Assembly: GCF_030622045.1 (NCBI RefSeq)
Contig: NZ_CP130886.1
Span: 3,485,557-3,549,556, forward strand
Origin: Planctellipticum variicoloris
Lineage (GTDB): Bacteria; Planctomycetota; Planctomycetia; Planctomycetales; Planctomycetaceae
Direction: 5' to 3'
DNA: 64,000 nt
In this document: positions 55,344 through 64,000 of the stretch, piece after piece
Numbering within the stretch: position 1 is the first letter of the stretch
Layout: each line of letters opens with the position of its first letter
Notes under the pieces: model-generated
Database searches by the model: none
Seen by the model: only the letters and a program-made list of their open reading frames with translations
Told to the model about the DNA's origin: nothing
Position numbers and translations under genes: made by a program

Positions 55344-55832
55344 TCAGACGTCCATCTCGCACCGCGCCCACTGGCCGAAGTTCTCTTCGACCTCGACCCG
55401 GACCGTGTGAACCTTATTTCCCGGCTGCCGACGGATCGACTCTCGCAATTGAAGTCCCATCCAGTGGGCGATTTCCTCGGCCGTCGTGTTGATCACCGGC
55501 AGCAGAATGCAGTCCTCCCGCGGAAAGACCCAGCGGCGCTCTTCGAAGGTCGCCGTCACTTCCCGCTCATCGGCAATCACCCGGATGGCGGCGTGCTCCG
55601 TCGGCAGCAGCACGTGGTGGTCCAGCTCCAGCACCAGCTTCTGGATCGCATCCCGCAGGGCGATAAAGTCGAACACGTACCGGTTCTCGTCCAGCGGACC
55701 GTCGACCTCGACCGCCACCCGCCAGTTGTGCCCGTGCAGCCGCTCGCAGATCGTCCCGTTGAACGTGATGAAGTGAGCCGCGCTGAAGACCAGATGGTCC
55801 TTCGTCACCCGGACCGAAAATCCCGCCGACAT
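55344..55832 (-). CDS. 6-pyruvoyl-tetrahydropterin synthase/QueD family
   Basis: The 162-aa product has the PTPS fold. The zinc histidines are in FSAAHFITF and in CERLHGHNW, and the downstream LELDHHVLLPT and NTTAEEIAHWMG are conserved blocks. Members act in queuosine (QueD, 6-carboxytetrahydropterin) or biopterin synthesis. There is no catalytic Cys in the usual loop at first sight (the region TFNGTICERLHGH has Cys32 near the canonical position), so which reaction runs is uncertain. The ATG at 55832 is favoured over a GTG at 55841. It lies 18 bp after the TrmL gene in an apparent operon with an amino-acid permease. Confidence 0.85.
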   Translation of the reverse strand: MSAGFSVRVTKDHLVFSAAHFITFNGTICERLHGHNWRVAVEVDGPLDENRYVFDFIALRDAIQKLVLELDHHVLLPTEHAAIRVIADEREVTATFEERRWVFPREDCILLPVINTTAEEIAHWMGLQLRESIRRQPGNKVHTVRVEVEENFGQWARCEMDV

Positions 55833-55850
55833 CGTAAGCACTCCGCTCGC

Positions 55851-56330
55851 TCAGGCCAGCCCGCCGAACTGCCGCACCGCTTCGTAAACTGCCGTATTTA
55901 CGGTACTCGCCAGATTCAGGCTTCGCACCTCCGGCCGCATCGGCAATTGCAGCGTCCGGCCGCGGTATCGTTCGATGATCGCCGACGGCAGACCGCGCGT
56001 TTCGCTGCCGAACACCAGCACGTCTCCCGGCGTGAACTCCGCCTCCCACACCAGGCGGGAGGCGGGATTCTCGATGCACCAGAACGTCCGCCGCGCCAGC
56101 TTCTGTTCCAGCTCGCTCCAGTGGTCAACCGCTTCCCAGTCGAGGTGCTGCCAGTAGTCCATTCCCGCCCGGCGGAGATGTTTCTCGTCGAGCTGGAATC
56201 CCAGCGGCCGAACCAGCCACAGCTTGGCGCCGACCGCGACGCAAGTCCGTCCGATATTGCCGGTATTCTGCGGGATATCCGGCTGGTAAAGGACGACATG
56301 AAGCAGGGGAAAGGACGCCGCCGCCGTCAT
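55851..56330 (-). CDS. trmL: tRNA (cytidine/uridine-34-2'-O)-methyltransferase TrmL
   Basis: The 159-aa product is a minimal SPOUT methyltransferase that methylates the wobble ribose of certain tRNA-Leu. Motifs are [20 protein letters not shown] at the start, a middle [15 protein letters not shown] with the SAM-binding glycine loop, and [20 protein letters not shown] at the trefoil knot. Its length is typical of TrmL. The ATG at 56330 overlaps the permease stop by 4 bp (ATGA). The much longer open frame to 57095 reads antisense-like Gly/Arg sequence and is not real. Confidence 0.9.
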   Translation of the reverse strand: MTAAASFPLLHVVLYQPDIPQNTGNIGRTCVAVGAKLWLVRPLGFQLDEKHLRRAGMDYWQHLDWEAVDHWSELEQKLARRTFWCIENPASRLVWEAEFTPGDVLVFGSETRGLPSAIIERYRGRTLQLPMRPEVRSLNLASTVNTAVYEAVRQFGGLA

Positions 56331-57751
56331 GCCGACGCCCTGGCGCGAGCCGAACGACGGGCAAAGGCGTAATAGATGACCCCGCACACGATCAGTCCCG
56401 CCACCACAGTTACTTCCTTCAATGCGCCGGTCTTCCGGTAGGCGTCCACCTGTTCGGCGACCAGGCTGTAGAACGTGAGGCCATAGACGGCCAGCATGAG
56501 GGCGGGCGTCAGCGGATACCCCCAGGTCCGGTAAGGCCGGTCCGCGCTCGGGCGCTTCCAGCGGAGCACGTAGACCGCCGCCACGGTCAGGCTGTAGAAG
56601 ACCAGCCCCGCCGCAATCACCGAGTCCGTGAGCCCGTCGAATGCTTTCTTCGGATTCTCGTACGCCAGAAAGAACCCCACGATCAGGATCGTGGTCCAGA
56701 GCGCCTGCAGCAGAATCGCGTTGGCCGGCGTTTTGTAGGTGCCATGCACCTTGAAGATGGAATGATGCACCAGCCCGTCCCGCGCAATCGCCAGGTAAAT
56801 CCGCGGCCCGGTCAGCATGTTGGAATTGGTGGCCCCGAAGGTGGAGCACATCACGCCGAGGGCCGCCAGTTGTCCCCCCCACGGTCCGAACAGAGACGTG
56901 AACACGTCGGCTGCCGCCCGCTCGGTCGTCGCCAGATGCGACATCGGCAGCACGAGGTGATAGCTGAGATTGGCCCCCAGATAAACCAGAATCACAATCC
57001 CGATCCCTACGACCATCGCCAGGGGAACATTCCGTTGCGGCTGATGAATTTCCTCCGCGATCGGCGCCAGATTGATCCAGCCGTCGTAGGGCCACATCAC
57101 CGCCACCATCGCAATCCCTAGCGCCCGGAGAAACGTGCTCGTATCCCCCCCCGACCAGATCGGCTGCACGTTAGCGGACTCGAACCGGCCCATCAGCATC
57201 GGCACCGCGATCAGTGCCATCAGAAACAGCACCTTGATGATCGCGGTCAGGTTCTGGACGTTGGCCCCCCACCGCGTGCTCCAGACGTTGATCAGCGACA
57301 GGCCGAGCACAATCGTCACCGCCAGCAGGCACTGAAACGGGGGGCTCATCGGCTGCAGCTCAGTCATGTACAGCACCGTCGCGCAGGCCAGCGCCCCCAC
57401 GGACCCCGTACGCACTACCCAGAACTCGGTCCAGCCCCACAGAAACGCCGGCAGCCGACCATACGCCTCGCGGAGATACAGGTACGGCCCCCCCGCATGG
57501 GGATACATCGCCGCCAGTTCCGCCAGCGCCAGCGAGCCGCAGAGCGTGACCAGCCCGACCAGCGCCCAGACGCTGAGAATCGGGGCAAATCCATAGTCCA
57601 GCAGCGCCTTGTCGACGTTGCCGACCTTTAGAAAGATCCCCGATCCAATGATCGACCCCACGACGACTGCCACGCCGTCCCACATCCCCAGCAACCGGGG
57701 CAGCAGTTCGGGAATGAGTTTTCCGTCCGTTGCGGGAGGGCCATCGCTCAT
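56327..57751 (-). CDS. Amino-acid permease (APC superfamily)
   Basis: The 474-aa product shows about 12 hydrophobic helices and the first APC signature, [19 protein letters not shown], a glycine-rich unwound helix in TM1. Later come [20 protein letters not shown] (helix 3 region), [19 protein letters not shown] (TM6-type) and a C-terminal pair of helices near [14 protein letters not shown]. It probably exchanges or imports amino acids (LAT/SteT-like by overall appearance), but the substrate is unknown. It is the first gene of the minus-strand run permease-trmL-queD. Confidence 0.9.
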   Translation of the reverse strand: MSDGPPATDGKLIPELLPRLLGMWDGVAVVVGSIIGSGIFLKVGNVDKALLDYGFAPILSVWALVGLVTLCGSLALAELAAMYPHAGGPYLYLREAYGRLPAFLWGWTEFWVVRTGSVGALACATVLYMTELQPMSPPFQCLLAVTIVLGLSLINVWSTRWGANVQNLTAIIKVLFLMALIAVPMLMGRFESANVQPIWSGGDTSTFLRALGIAMVAVMWPYDGWINLAPIAEEIHQPQRNVPLAMVVGIGIVILVYLGANLSYHLVLPMSHLATTERAAADVFTSLFGPWGGQLAALGVMCSTFGATNSNMLTGPRIYLAIARDGLVHHSIFKVHGTYKTPANAILLQALWTTILIVGFFLAYENPKKAFDGLTDSVIAAGLVFYSLTVAAVYVLRWKRPSADRPYRTWGYPLTPALMLAVYGLTFYSLVAEQVDAYRKTGALKEVTVVAGLIVCGVIYYAFARRSARARASA

Positions 57752-57991
57752 GCAGCGTCCGTTTCCACGATCGGGGTTCTGGCAGATTGCGAGGCCACAT
57801 CATGTCGGCGGGCCAACGTAAACTCCAGCGGCATCGACGTCCCACGTGCAGACTTTTTCCGTCCGCCATCCCGCGGAAGAAGTGCAAACTCCCCTGCGTC
57901 AATGGGTTTTTCGATTTGACCGGCGGACGCCCTGACAGCTATACTTCGTGAAACCTCGGACAAATTCTGCCCCGAGGACTGGAATGAAACG

Positions 57992-58063
57992 ATGTATCCG
58001 TCCGTGATTCTCAGCACCGTAGCGATTCGAATTGCCGGGCGCAACTGCGACCTCGGGGGCTGA
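57992..58063 (+). CDS. Leader peptide upstream of cimA, rich in Ile/Val/Leu
   Basis: The 23-residue frame ATG..TGA reads MYPSVILSTVAIRIAGRNCD followed by LGG. Ile, Val and Leu make up 7 of codons 5-14 and nearby (V5, I6, L7, V10, I12, I14, then L21). It lies 92 bp before the citramalate synthase start and is followed by a terminator and an alternative stem. This is the layout of branched-chain amino-acid attenuation leaders. The ribosome site is weak (GGA about 13-16 bp upstream). Confidence 0.65.
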   Translation: MYPSVILSTVAIRIAGRNCDLGG

Positions 58064-58120
58064 GAGTCTATTTGTCACAGCACGCAAAACCCTCAGGTCG
58101 CAAGGCTTGAGGGTTTTTTT
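58046..58120 (+). promoter_or_regulatory. Transcription attenuator: antiterminator/terminator switch before cimA
   Basis: TGCGACCT (58046-58053, in the end of the leader frame) is perfectly complementary to AGGTCGCA (58095-58102). That second segment overlaps the 5' arm and loop of the terminator, so the two stems exclude each other. A ribosome stalled at the Val/Ile codons (58004-58033) would leave the upstream segment free to pair, while one that reaches the TGA at 58061 would cover it. No T-box sequence was seen. Confidence 0.65.
58086..58120 (+). terminator. Intrinsic terminator in the cimA leader
   Basis: AAAACCCTCA (58086-58095) pairs with TGAGGGTTTT (58108-58117), with loop GGTCGCAAGGCT, and a run of seven T (58114-58120). 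It lies 35 bp before the cimA start codon, so it can only function as a conditional attenuator of that gene. Confidence 0.8.
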
Positions 58121-58154
58121 GTTGGTCCGCGTTATCGAAGAAAGAAGTTCTTCC

Positions 58155-59728
<1,574 letters not shown>

Positions 59729-59744
<16 letters not shown>

Positions 59745-60376
59745 TGGCTCATATGGTCAGCCACGGCAGCCCTGCCGTTGTGCCGATCACGGCAGATCAA
59801 TATGAACGGATGATGGCGGTGGGCATTCTGGACGAAGGAGCGCCCATAGAACTCATCGACGGCATGTTGCTGTTCAAAGACCGCCGCGACGCACCGGCCC
59901 CCCCCATGACACAAGGCCCTCGACATCTGCTGGCGATCAAGATCCTGGCGAAGCTGCTGGAAAACCTGCTTCCCTCGAATCGCTTTCATGTTCAGCAGCA
60001 GGGGCCGGTCGTCTGCAACGAGTCCAATGTCCCGGAACCGGACGTCTGCATCCTGAAGGGACTCCCCGACCGGTACGGCGACCGGCTGCCCGGCGCCGCA
60101 GACGTCGTCCTGGCGATCGAAGTGTCGCAGACGTCTCTCGACATTGACCAGTACGACAAGGCGGAACTCTACAATCGGTCCGGGGTTCCGAGCTACTGGA
60201 TCATCAACCTCGCGGACGACACGGTCATCGTGCATGCCGAGCCGCGGGTCTCCGCTCGGACCTATGGTCAACAGACAGTCGTTCCCCGCGGAGGCGTTGT
60301 CGCTCTGGACTTGCCGGGTTCCGATCCCGTCGAGATTTCGGTCGATGATCTGTTGCCGGGACGATTTGCGCCCTGA
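59729..60376 (+). CDS. Uma2 family putative endonuclease (DUF820)
   Basis: The 215-aa product belongs to the Uma2/DUF820 family of PD-(D/E)XK nuclease-fold proteins, abundant in cyanobacteria and planctomycetes. Marks are PITADQYERMMAVGIL, IELIDGMLLFKDR, NVPEPDVCILKG (the PD motif) and VVLAIEVSQTSLDID (the E-x-S core), then YNRSGVPSYWIINL. Its role is not established. The start at 59729 overlaps the cimA end by 16 bp, and downstream ATGs are possible, so it is translationally coupled to cimA or has a later start. Confidence 0.85.
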
Positions 60377-60406
60377 GTCAGTGAAAACGTGAATTGGACG
60401 AGAATT

Positions 60407-60703
60407 ATGATCCGCATCGAAACGACTGCCGAATTCGACGCCGATGGGAAGTTTGTCCTCACTGGACAATCGGGTGAGCCGATTTCCCCCGGCGAGCATC
60501 GGGTCGTGGTCCTGATCGGGGAAACACCAGAGTCCGCATCTTCTCAACTTCCCGCTGCCGAACCGGAATCATGCCTGTACTTTGACGGTGAAAAACTTCT
60601 GCTCGACGTCCCCTTGAATCCGGACGCAGATCTCTCCGTTGTTCACTGGATCGAGCAGGCGAGGTTGGAGCGAGAACGCCACAGTCTCGGAATTGAGCCG
60701 TGA
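60407..60703 (+). CDS. Antitoxin-like protein
   Basis: The 98-aa product begins MIRIETTAEFDADGKFVLTG and continues GEPISPGEHRVVVLIGETPE, a pattern of small antitoxin-like proteins that I associate with PIN toxins in planctomycetes and cyanobacteria. It is acidic with a helical C-terminus (DLSVVHWIEQARLERERHSL). No AbrB or ribbon-helix-helix motif is obvious. Its TGA overlaps the GTG of the PIN gene by 4 bp, so the two are coupled, as in toxin-antitoxin pairs. Toxin neutralisation is inferred from context only. Confidence 0.65.
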   Translation: MIRIETTAEFDADGKFVLTGQSGEPISPGEHRVVVLIGETPESASSQLPAAEPESCLYFDGEKLLLDVPLNPDADLSVVHWIEQARLERERHSLGIEP

Positions 60704-61161
60704 AGAAGATTCTCCTCGATACCTCGGTCGTGGTGCCGGCGCTGCTGCATTCACACCCCAACCACGCCGCGTCCGATCTGTGGATCACTGCCGGCCAGCA
60801 GGGCCGATGTCAGTTGTTTGTCGCGCTGCATTCCGTCACGGAGGCGTTTTCGGTCCTCACAAGATTGCCAGCTCACAAGCACGTTCCGGCCGACGAGGTC
60901 TGGAACGTGATTGAACAGACGCTGCTTCCCGCAGCGACGATTGTCGAAGTTGCAGCCAACGATGTCCTGGCAAAGCTGCGCTGGTGTGCCGGCCAGAAAC
61001 TCGCCGGAGGTATCCTCTACGATGCCCTGATCACACTCGCTGCCGAAACTGCGGATGTCGATCTCTTATTGACCTACAACACCAGACATTTTCTGCAGGT
61101 CTGGCCGACCGCAGTCGACCGGATCCATGTCCCCGATGCCGCACTCCTTCCAAAGTCATAG
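60700..61161 (+). CDS. PIN domain ribonuclease, VapC-like toxin
   Basis: The 153-aa product starts at a GTG with KKILLDTSVVVPALL, where Asp7 is the first catalytic acid of the PIN nuclease. The second acid lies in TEAFSVLTRLP, and the third in GGILYDALITLAA. A fourth acidic position, usually Asp or Glu in the last motif, is represented by Asn in LLLTYNTRHF. The domain cuts RNA in VapC toxins. It overlaps the upstream antitoxin-like gene by 4 bp and ends 9 bp before valS. The variation at the fourth acid may lower activity. Confidence 0.8.
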   Translation: MKKILLDTSVVVPALLHSHPNHAASDLWITAGQQGRCQLFVALHSVTEAFSVLTRLPAHKHVPADEVWNVIEQTLLPAATIVEVAANDVLAKLRWCAGQKLAGGILYDALITLAAETADVDLLLTYNTRHFLQVWPTAVDRIHVPDAALLPKS

Positions 61162-61170
61162 TCGAGCCCC

Positions 61171-64000
61171 ATGACCACCGAAATCCCCAAACAATTCGAA
61201 CCCCAGTCCGTCGAAGCCGCCTGGATTCCCTACTGGGAGTCCAACGGCTACTTCAACGCCGACCCCGACTCGGAGAAGCCGCCCCACGTCATCATGATCC
61301 CGCTCCCCAACGTCACCGGGGCGCTCCACATGGGGCACGCCCTCAACGGGACATTGCAGGATCTGATCACCCGCTGGCGGCGGATGCAGGGCTACGAGGC
61401 CCTCTGGATGCCCGGCACCGACCACGCCGGCATTGCCACCCAGTCAGTCGTCGAACGCCGGCTGCTCGAAGAAGAGGGCAAAACCCGGCACGACATCGGC
61501 CGCGAAGCCCTCGTCGAACGGATCTGGAAGTGGAAGGAATCCTACGAGAAGCGGATTCTCGGCCAGCTCAAGCGGATCGGGGCAAGCTGCGACTGGCGCC
61601 GCGTCCGGTTCACGCTCGACGACGTCTGCTCGAAAGCCGTCCGCCGGACGTTCTTCAAAATGTTCCGCGACGGCCTGATCTTCCGCGGCAAGCGGCTCGT
61701 CAACTGGGACGCCTTCCTGCAGACCGCCGTCGCCGACGACGAAGTCTATTCGGAAGACATCGCCGGGCAGTTCTGGACGTTCAACTATCCCGTGGTCGAC
61801 GACGCTGGCAATGACACCGGGGAGCGGATTTCGTTCTCGACCACCCGCCCCGAAACGATGCTCGGCGACACCGCCCTCTGCGTCCATCCGACCGACGAGC
61901 GCTACACGGCCCTCGTGGGGAAGCAGGTCCGCATTCCGGTGATCGGCCGGCTGATTCCGATCATCGCCGACGCGCTGCTGGCGGATAAGGAACTGGGGAC
62001 CGGCTGCGTGAAAGTCACCCCGGCCCACGATCCGAACGACTACGCCTGCGGCCTGCGCAACAAGCTGCCGATGATCAACATCCTCAACCCGGACGGCACC
62101 ATCAACGGGGAAGGGGGGGAGTTCGCCGGCCTCGACCGCTTCGACGCCCGCGCGAGGGTCGTCGCCGAGATGCAGTCCCTCGGCCACTTCGAAAAAGTCG
62201 AAGACCGACAGATCCCGCTGAAGTACAGCGACCGCTCGAAGACGCCGATCGAACCGTACCTCTCCGACCAGTGGTTCGTGAAAATGGACGAACTGGCGCA
62301 GAAAGCGATCGACGCCGTCGACGACGGCCGCGTGCAGTTCTTCCCCGAACGCTACAAGTCGAGCTACCTCGACTGGCTGGGCGAGAAGCGCGACTGGTGC
62401 ATCAGCCGGCAGTTGTGGTGGGGACACCGGATCTCGGTTTGGCGTAAGACCATTAAGATGGGAGCAAAGCCGGATGCCTACCTAATCGCCACACAGATCC
62501 CGGCCTACGAATCGGTGCCAACGGCACCGCACGGCGTGAAGATAAGCGACACCTACAAAGATTTCGTTGCCGATCAAATTATGGCCGGGCCTGAAGTCGA
62601 CGAGTTGACCCTACTGTGGTGTATTGACTCGGGGCATTCAGAGTTCGAAAAGGAAGCGGAGAAACTTGGCTTCGTCCAGGACGAAGACGTCCTCGACACC
62701 TGGTTCAGCAGCGCCCTCTGGCCCCACGCCACGCTCGGCTGGCCCGATACCGAGCACAATCCACCTCTGGCGGCATCAGCCGCAACGAGCCCAACCAGTG
62801 CTCGGTCATTGGTTGAGGACGCGTTTCCCGTTGTTCCGCTGACCGGAATGACCATCTCCCCGGAAGCGATTGTCGCTGTCCAGGCGGATTGGGCACGCAA
62901 GCATCAGGCCATGCCAATCGCCATCGAGGAAGATGTGTTGGTGGTCGCGTTTGCTGACGAGATTGACCAGGAACGGATTGACGCCATCCGCTTTCATGCG
63001 AACCGTGAACTCAAAGTTGTCCTGGCGACTGCAAGCGACGTGAACGCGGCCATCGATCGTCACTACGACTCTTCCTCAACTCTCAACGCTCAACCCTCAA
63101 CGGGCACCACGAACGCCGTCCTCAACTACTTCTACCCCGGCTCCGTCCTGATCACTTCCCGCGACATCATCACGCTGTGGGTCGCGCGGATGGTCCTCAC
63201 CGGGCTCTACAACATGGGGGACGTCCCGTTCAAGCACGTCCACGTCCATCCGAAGATCCTCGACGGCTTCGGGCAGGGGATGTCCAAATCGAAGGGGAAC
63301 GGCGTCGATCCGCTGGAGCTGATCGAACGCTACGGCTGCGACGGCATGCGGTTCACGATCGCCTCCTTCGCCGGCGAAACCCAGGACGTCCGGCTGCCGG
63401 TCGGCTACGAATGCCCCCACTGCCAGGCCCCCATTCCGCAGCAGCAGGAACACCTGAAGTTCAAACCGGGCAAGCCGCGGATCAAGTGCCCCAAGTGCAA
63501 GAAGGAAAGCCAGTACGCCTGCCCGTACTACGAGCCCGACGAGGGCGAACCGGTCGCCCGCATCGTCATCGAACGCTTCGAATACGGCCGGAATTTTGCC
63601 AACAAGCTCTGGAACGCCGCCCGCTTCGCGCTGCTGAACCTGGAAGGCTATACGCCGGGGCCGGTCGCGGATTCCGAGCTGCACCTCGAAGACCGCTGGG
63701 TGCTGAGCCGGCTGGCGACGGTGGCGGATGAAGTGACCGAACTGCTGGGCAAATATCAGTTCGACGCGGCGACGCGGAGTCTGCGGGAGTTCGTCTGGAA
63801 CGAGTTCTGCGACTGGTATCTGGAGATGATCAAGCCCCGCCTGCGCGACGAGGCCCGCAAGCCCGCCGCCCAGCGCGTGCTGGTCCACGTCCTCGACACG
63901 ATCCTCCGGCTGCTCCACCCGTTCACGCCGTTCATTACGGAAGAGCTGTGGCACCGGCTGAAAGAGATCGCCCCGCAGCGCGGCCTGCCGTCACCAACCG
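61171..64000 (+). CDS. valS: Valyl-tRNA synthetase with extra in-frame domains (3' end outside window)
   Basis: The frame is open from the ATG at 61171 to the window end (943 codons). The class I signatures are HMGHA (residues 53-57, the HIGH motif) and GMSKS (703-707, the first Lys of KMSKS being Gly). The editing (CP1) domain has TTRPETMLGDTALCVHPTDE. Unusual parts follow. Residues ~418-504 hold a block unlike other ValRS. Residues ~555-635 resemble an MshEN/GspE N-terminal domain (ISPEAIVAVQADWARKHQAM, VLVVAFADEIDQERIDAIRF). Residues ~746-780 have a CPHC...CPKC zinc ribbon. The anticodon-binding part (YGRNFANKLWNAARFALLNL) is normal. Confidence 0.9.
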   Translation, partial: MTTEIPKQFEPQSVEAAWIPYWESNGYFNADPDSEKPPHVIMIPLPNVTGALHMGHALNGTLQDLITRWRRMQGYEALWMPGTDHAGIATQSVVERRLLEEEGKTRHDIGREALVERIWKWKESYEKRILGQLKRIGASCDWRRVRFTLDDVCSKAVRRTFFKMFRDGLIFRGKRLVNWDAFLQTAVADDEVYSEDIAGQFWTFNYPVVDDAGNDTGERISFSTTRPETMLGDTALCVHPTDERYTALVGKQVRIPVIGRLIPIIADALLADKELGTGCVKVTPAHDPNDYACGLRNKLPMINILNPDGTINGEGGEFAGLDRFDARARVVAEMQSLGHFEKVEDRQIPLKYSDRSKTPIEPYLSDQWFVKMDELAQKAIDAVDDGRVQFFPERYKSSYLDWLGEKRDWCISRQLWWGHRISVWRKTIKMGAKPDAYLIATQIPAYESVPTAPHGVKISDTYKDFVADQIMAGPEVDELTLLWCIDSGHSEFEKEAEKLGFVQDEDVLDTWFSSALWPHATLGWPDTEHNPPLAASAATSPTSARSLVEDAFPVVPLTGMTISPEAIVAVQADWARKHQAMPIAIEEDVLVVAFADEIDQERIDAIRFHANRELKVVLATASDVNAAIDRHYDSSSTLNAQPSTGTTNAVLNYFYPGSVLITSRDIITLWVARMVLTGLYNMGDVPFKHVHVHPKILDGFGQGMSKSKGNGVDPLELIERYGCDGMRFTIASFAGETQDVRLPVGYECPHCQAPIPQQQEHLKFKPGKPRIKCPKCKKESQYACPYYEPDEGEPVARIVIERFEYGRNFANKLWNAARFALLNLEGYTPGPVADSELHLEDRWVLSRLATVADEVTELLGKYQFDAATRSLREFVWNEFCDWYLEMIKPRLRDEARKPAAQRVLVHVLDTILRLLHPFTPFITEELWHRLKEIAPQRGLPSPT

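Noticed and set aside
56331-57095. Upstream extension of the trmL frame
   Set aside because: The extension is Gly/Arg-rich and overlaps the permease in another frame; TrmL family length and the ATGA overlap support the start at 56330.

Overview
The window looks like chromosomal DNA of a high-GC bacterium of the phylum Planctomycetota. Three prepilin-like DUF1559 proteins ([15 protein letters not shown] start) each come with a small lipoprotein. There is also a cluster of planctomycete-type proteins (DUF1598-like, TPR plus ASPIC/UnbV, ECF sigma with a membrane partner) and a beta-RFAP synthase of the tetrahydromethanopterin C1 pathway. All calls come from reading the sequence and translations; no database search was run.

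Layout. 1-5.4 kb: an ECF sigma operon with a stand-alone M41-type protease (minus strand), a polytopic membrane protein and an RraA-like protein. 5.5-18.1 kb: tRNA-Pro(TGG) followed by a 12.4-kb genomic island bounded by a perfect 46-bp direct repeat (5591-5636 and 18037-18082). The island holds a large serine recombinase whose stop codon lies inside the tRNA, an IS1182-type element, a row of small cargo genes separated by a palindromic repeat family (AACGGTAAC-N5-RTYACCGTY), a 16-repeat WD40 lipoprotein and a phage/plasmid-like operon ending in a decapitated ParB. 18.1-19.4 kb: transposase remnants. 19.4-24.3 kb: DinB, a 777-aa 2OG-Fe(II) oxygenase with a small partner, and tRNA-Ala(GGC). 24.7-34 kb: EF-G-like GTPase, PEP synthase, beta-RFAP synthase, glycosyltransferase, KduD-like dehydrogenase and two small proteins. 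34-45 kb: DUF1559/lipoprotein pairs, a DUF4198-like secreted protein, CCA-adding enzyme and a Gfo/Idh/MocA oxidoreductase. 44.9-57.8 kb: TPR-ASPIC/UnbV protein, outer-membrane-like protein, cytochrome P450, ProRS, thioredoxin-TPR, DUF1598-like protein, PTPS/QueD, TrmL and an APC permease. 57.9-64 kb: citramalate synthase behind an apparent branched-chain amino-acid attenuator, a Uma2 protein, a VapBC-like pair and a ValRS (cut by the window end) that carries extra in-frame domains.

Most notable: (i) the serine-integrase island, whose recombinase would gain a different 40-residue C-terminus when the element is circular; (ii) the island's cassette-like array, with direct palindromic repeats at gene 3' ends; (iii) the cimA leader peptide with terminator and antiterminator; (iv) a ValRS with an MshEN-like domain, a second foreign-looking insert and a zinc ribbon in the catalytic half.
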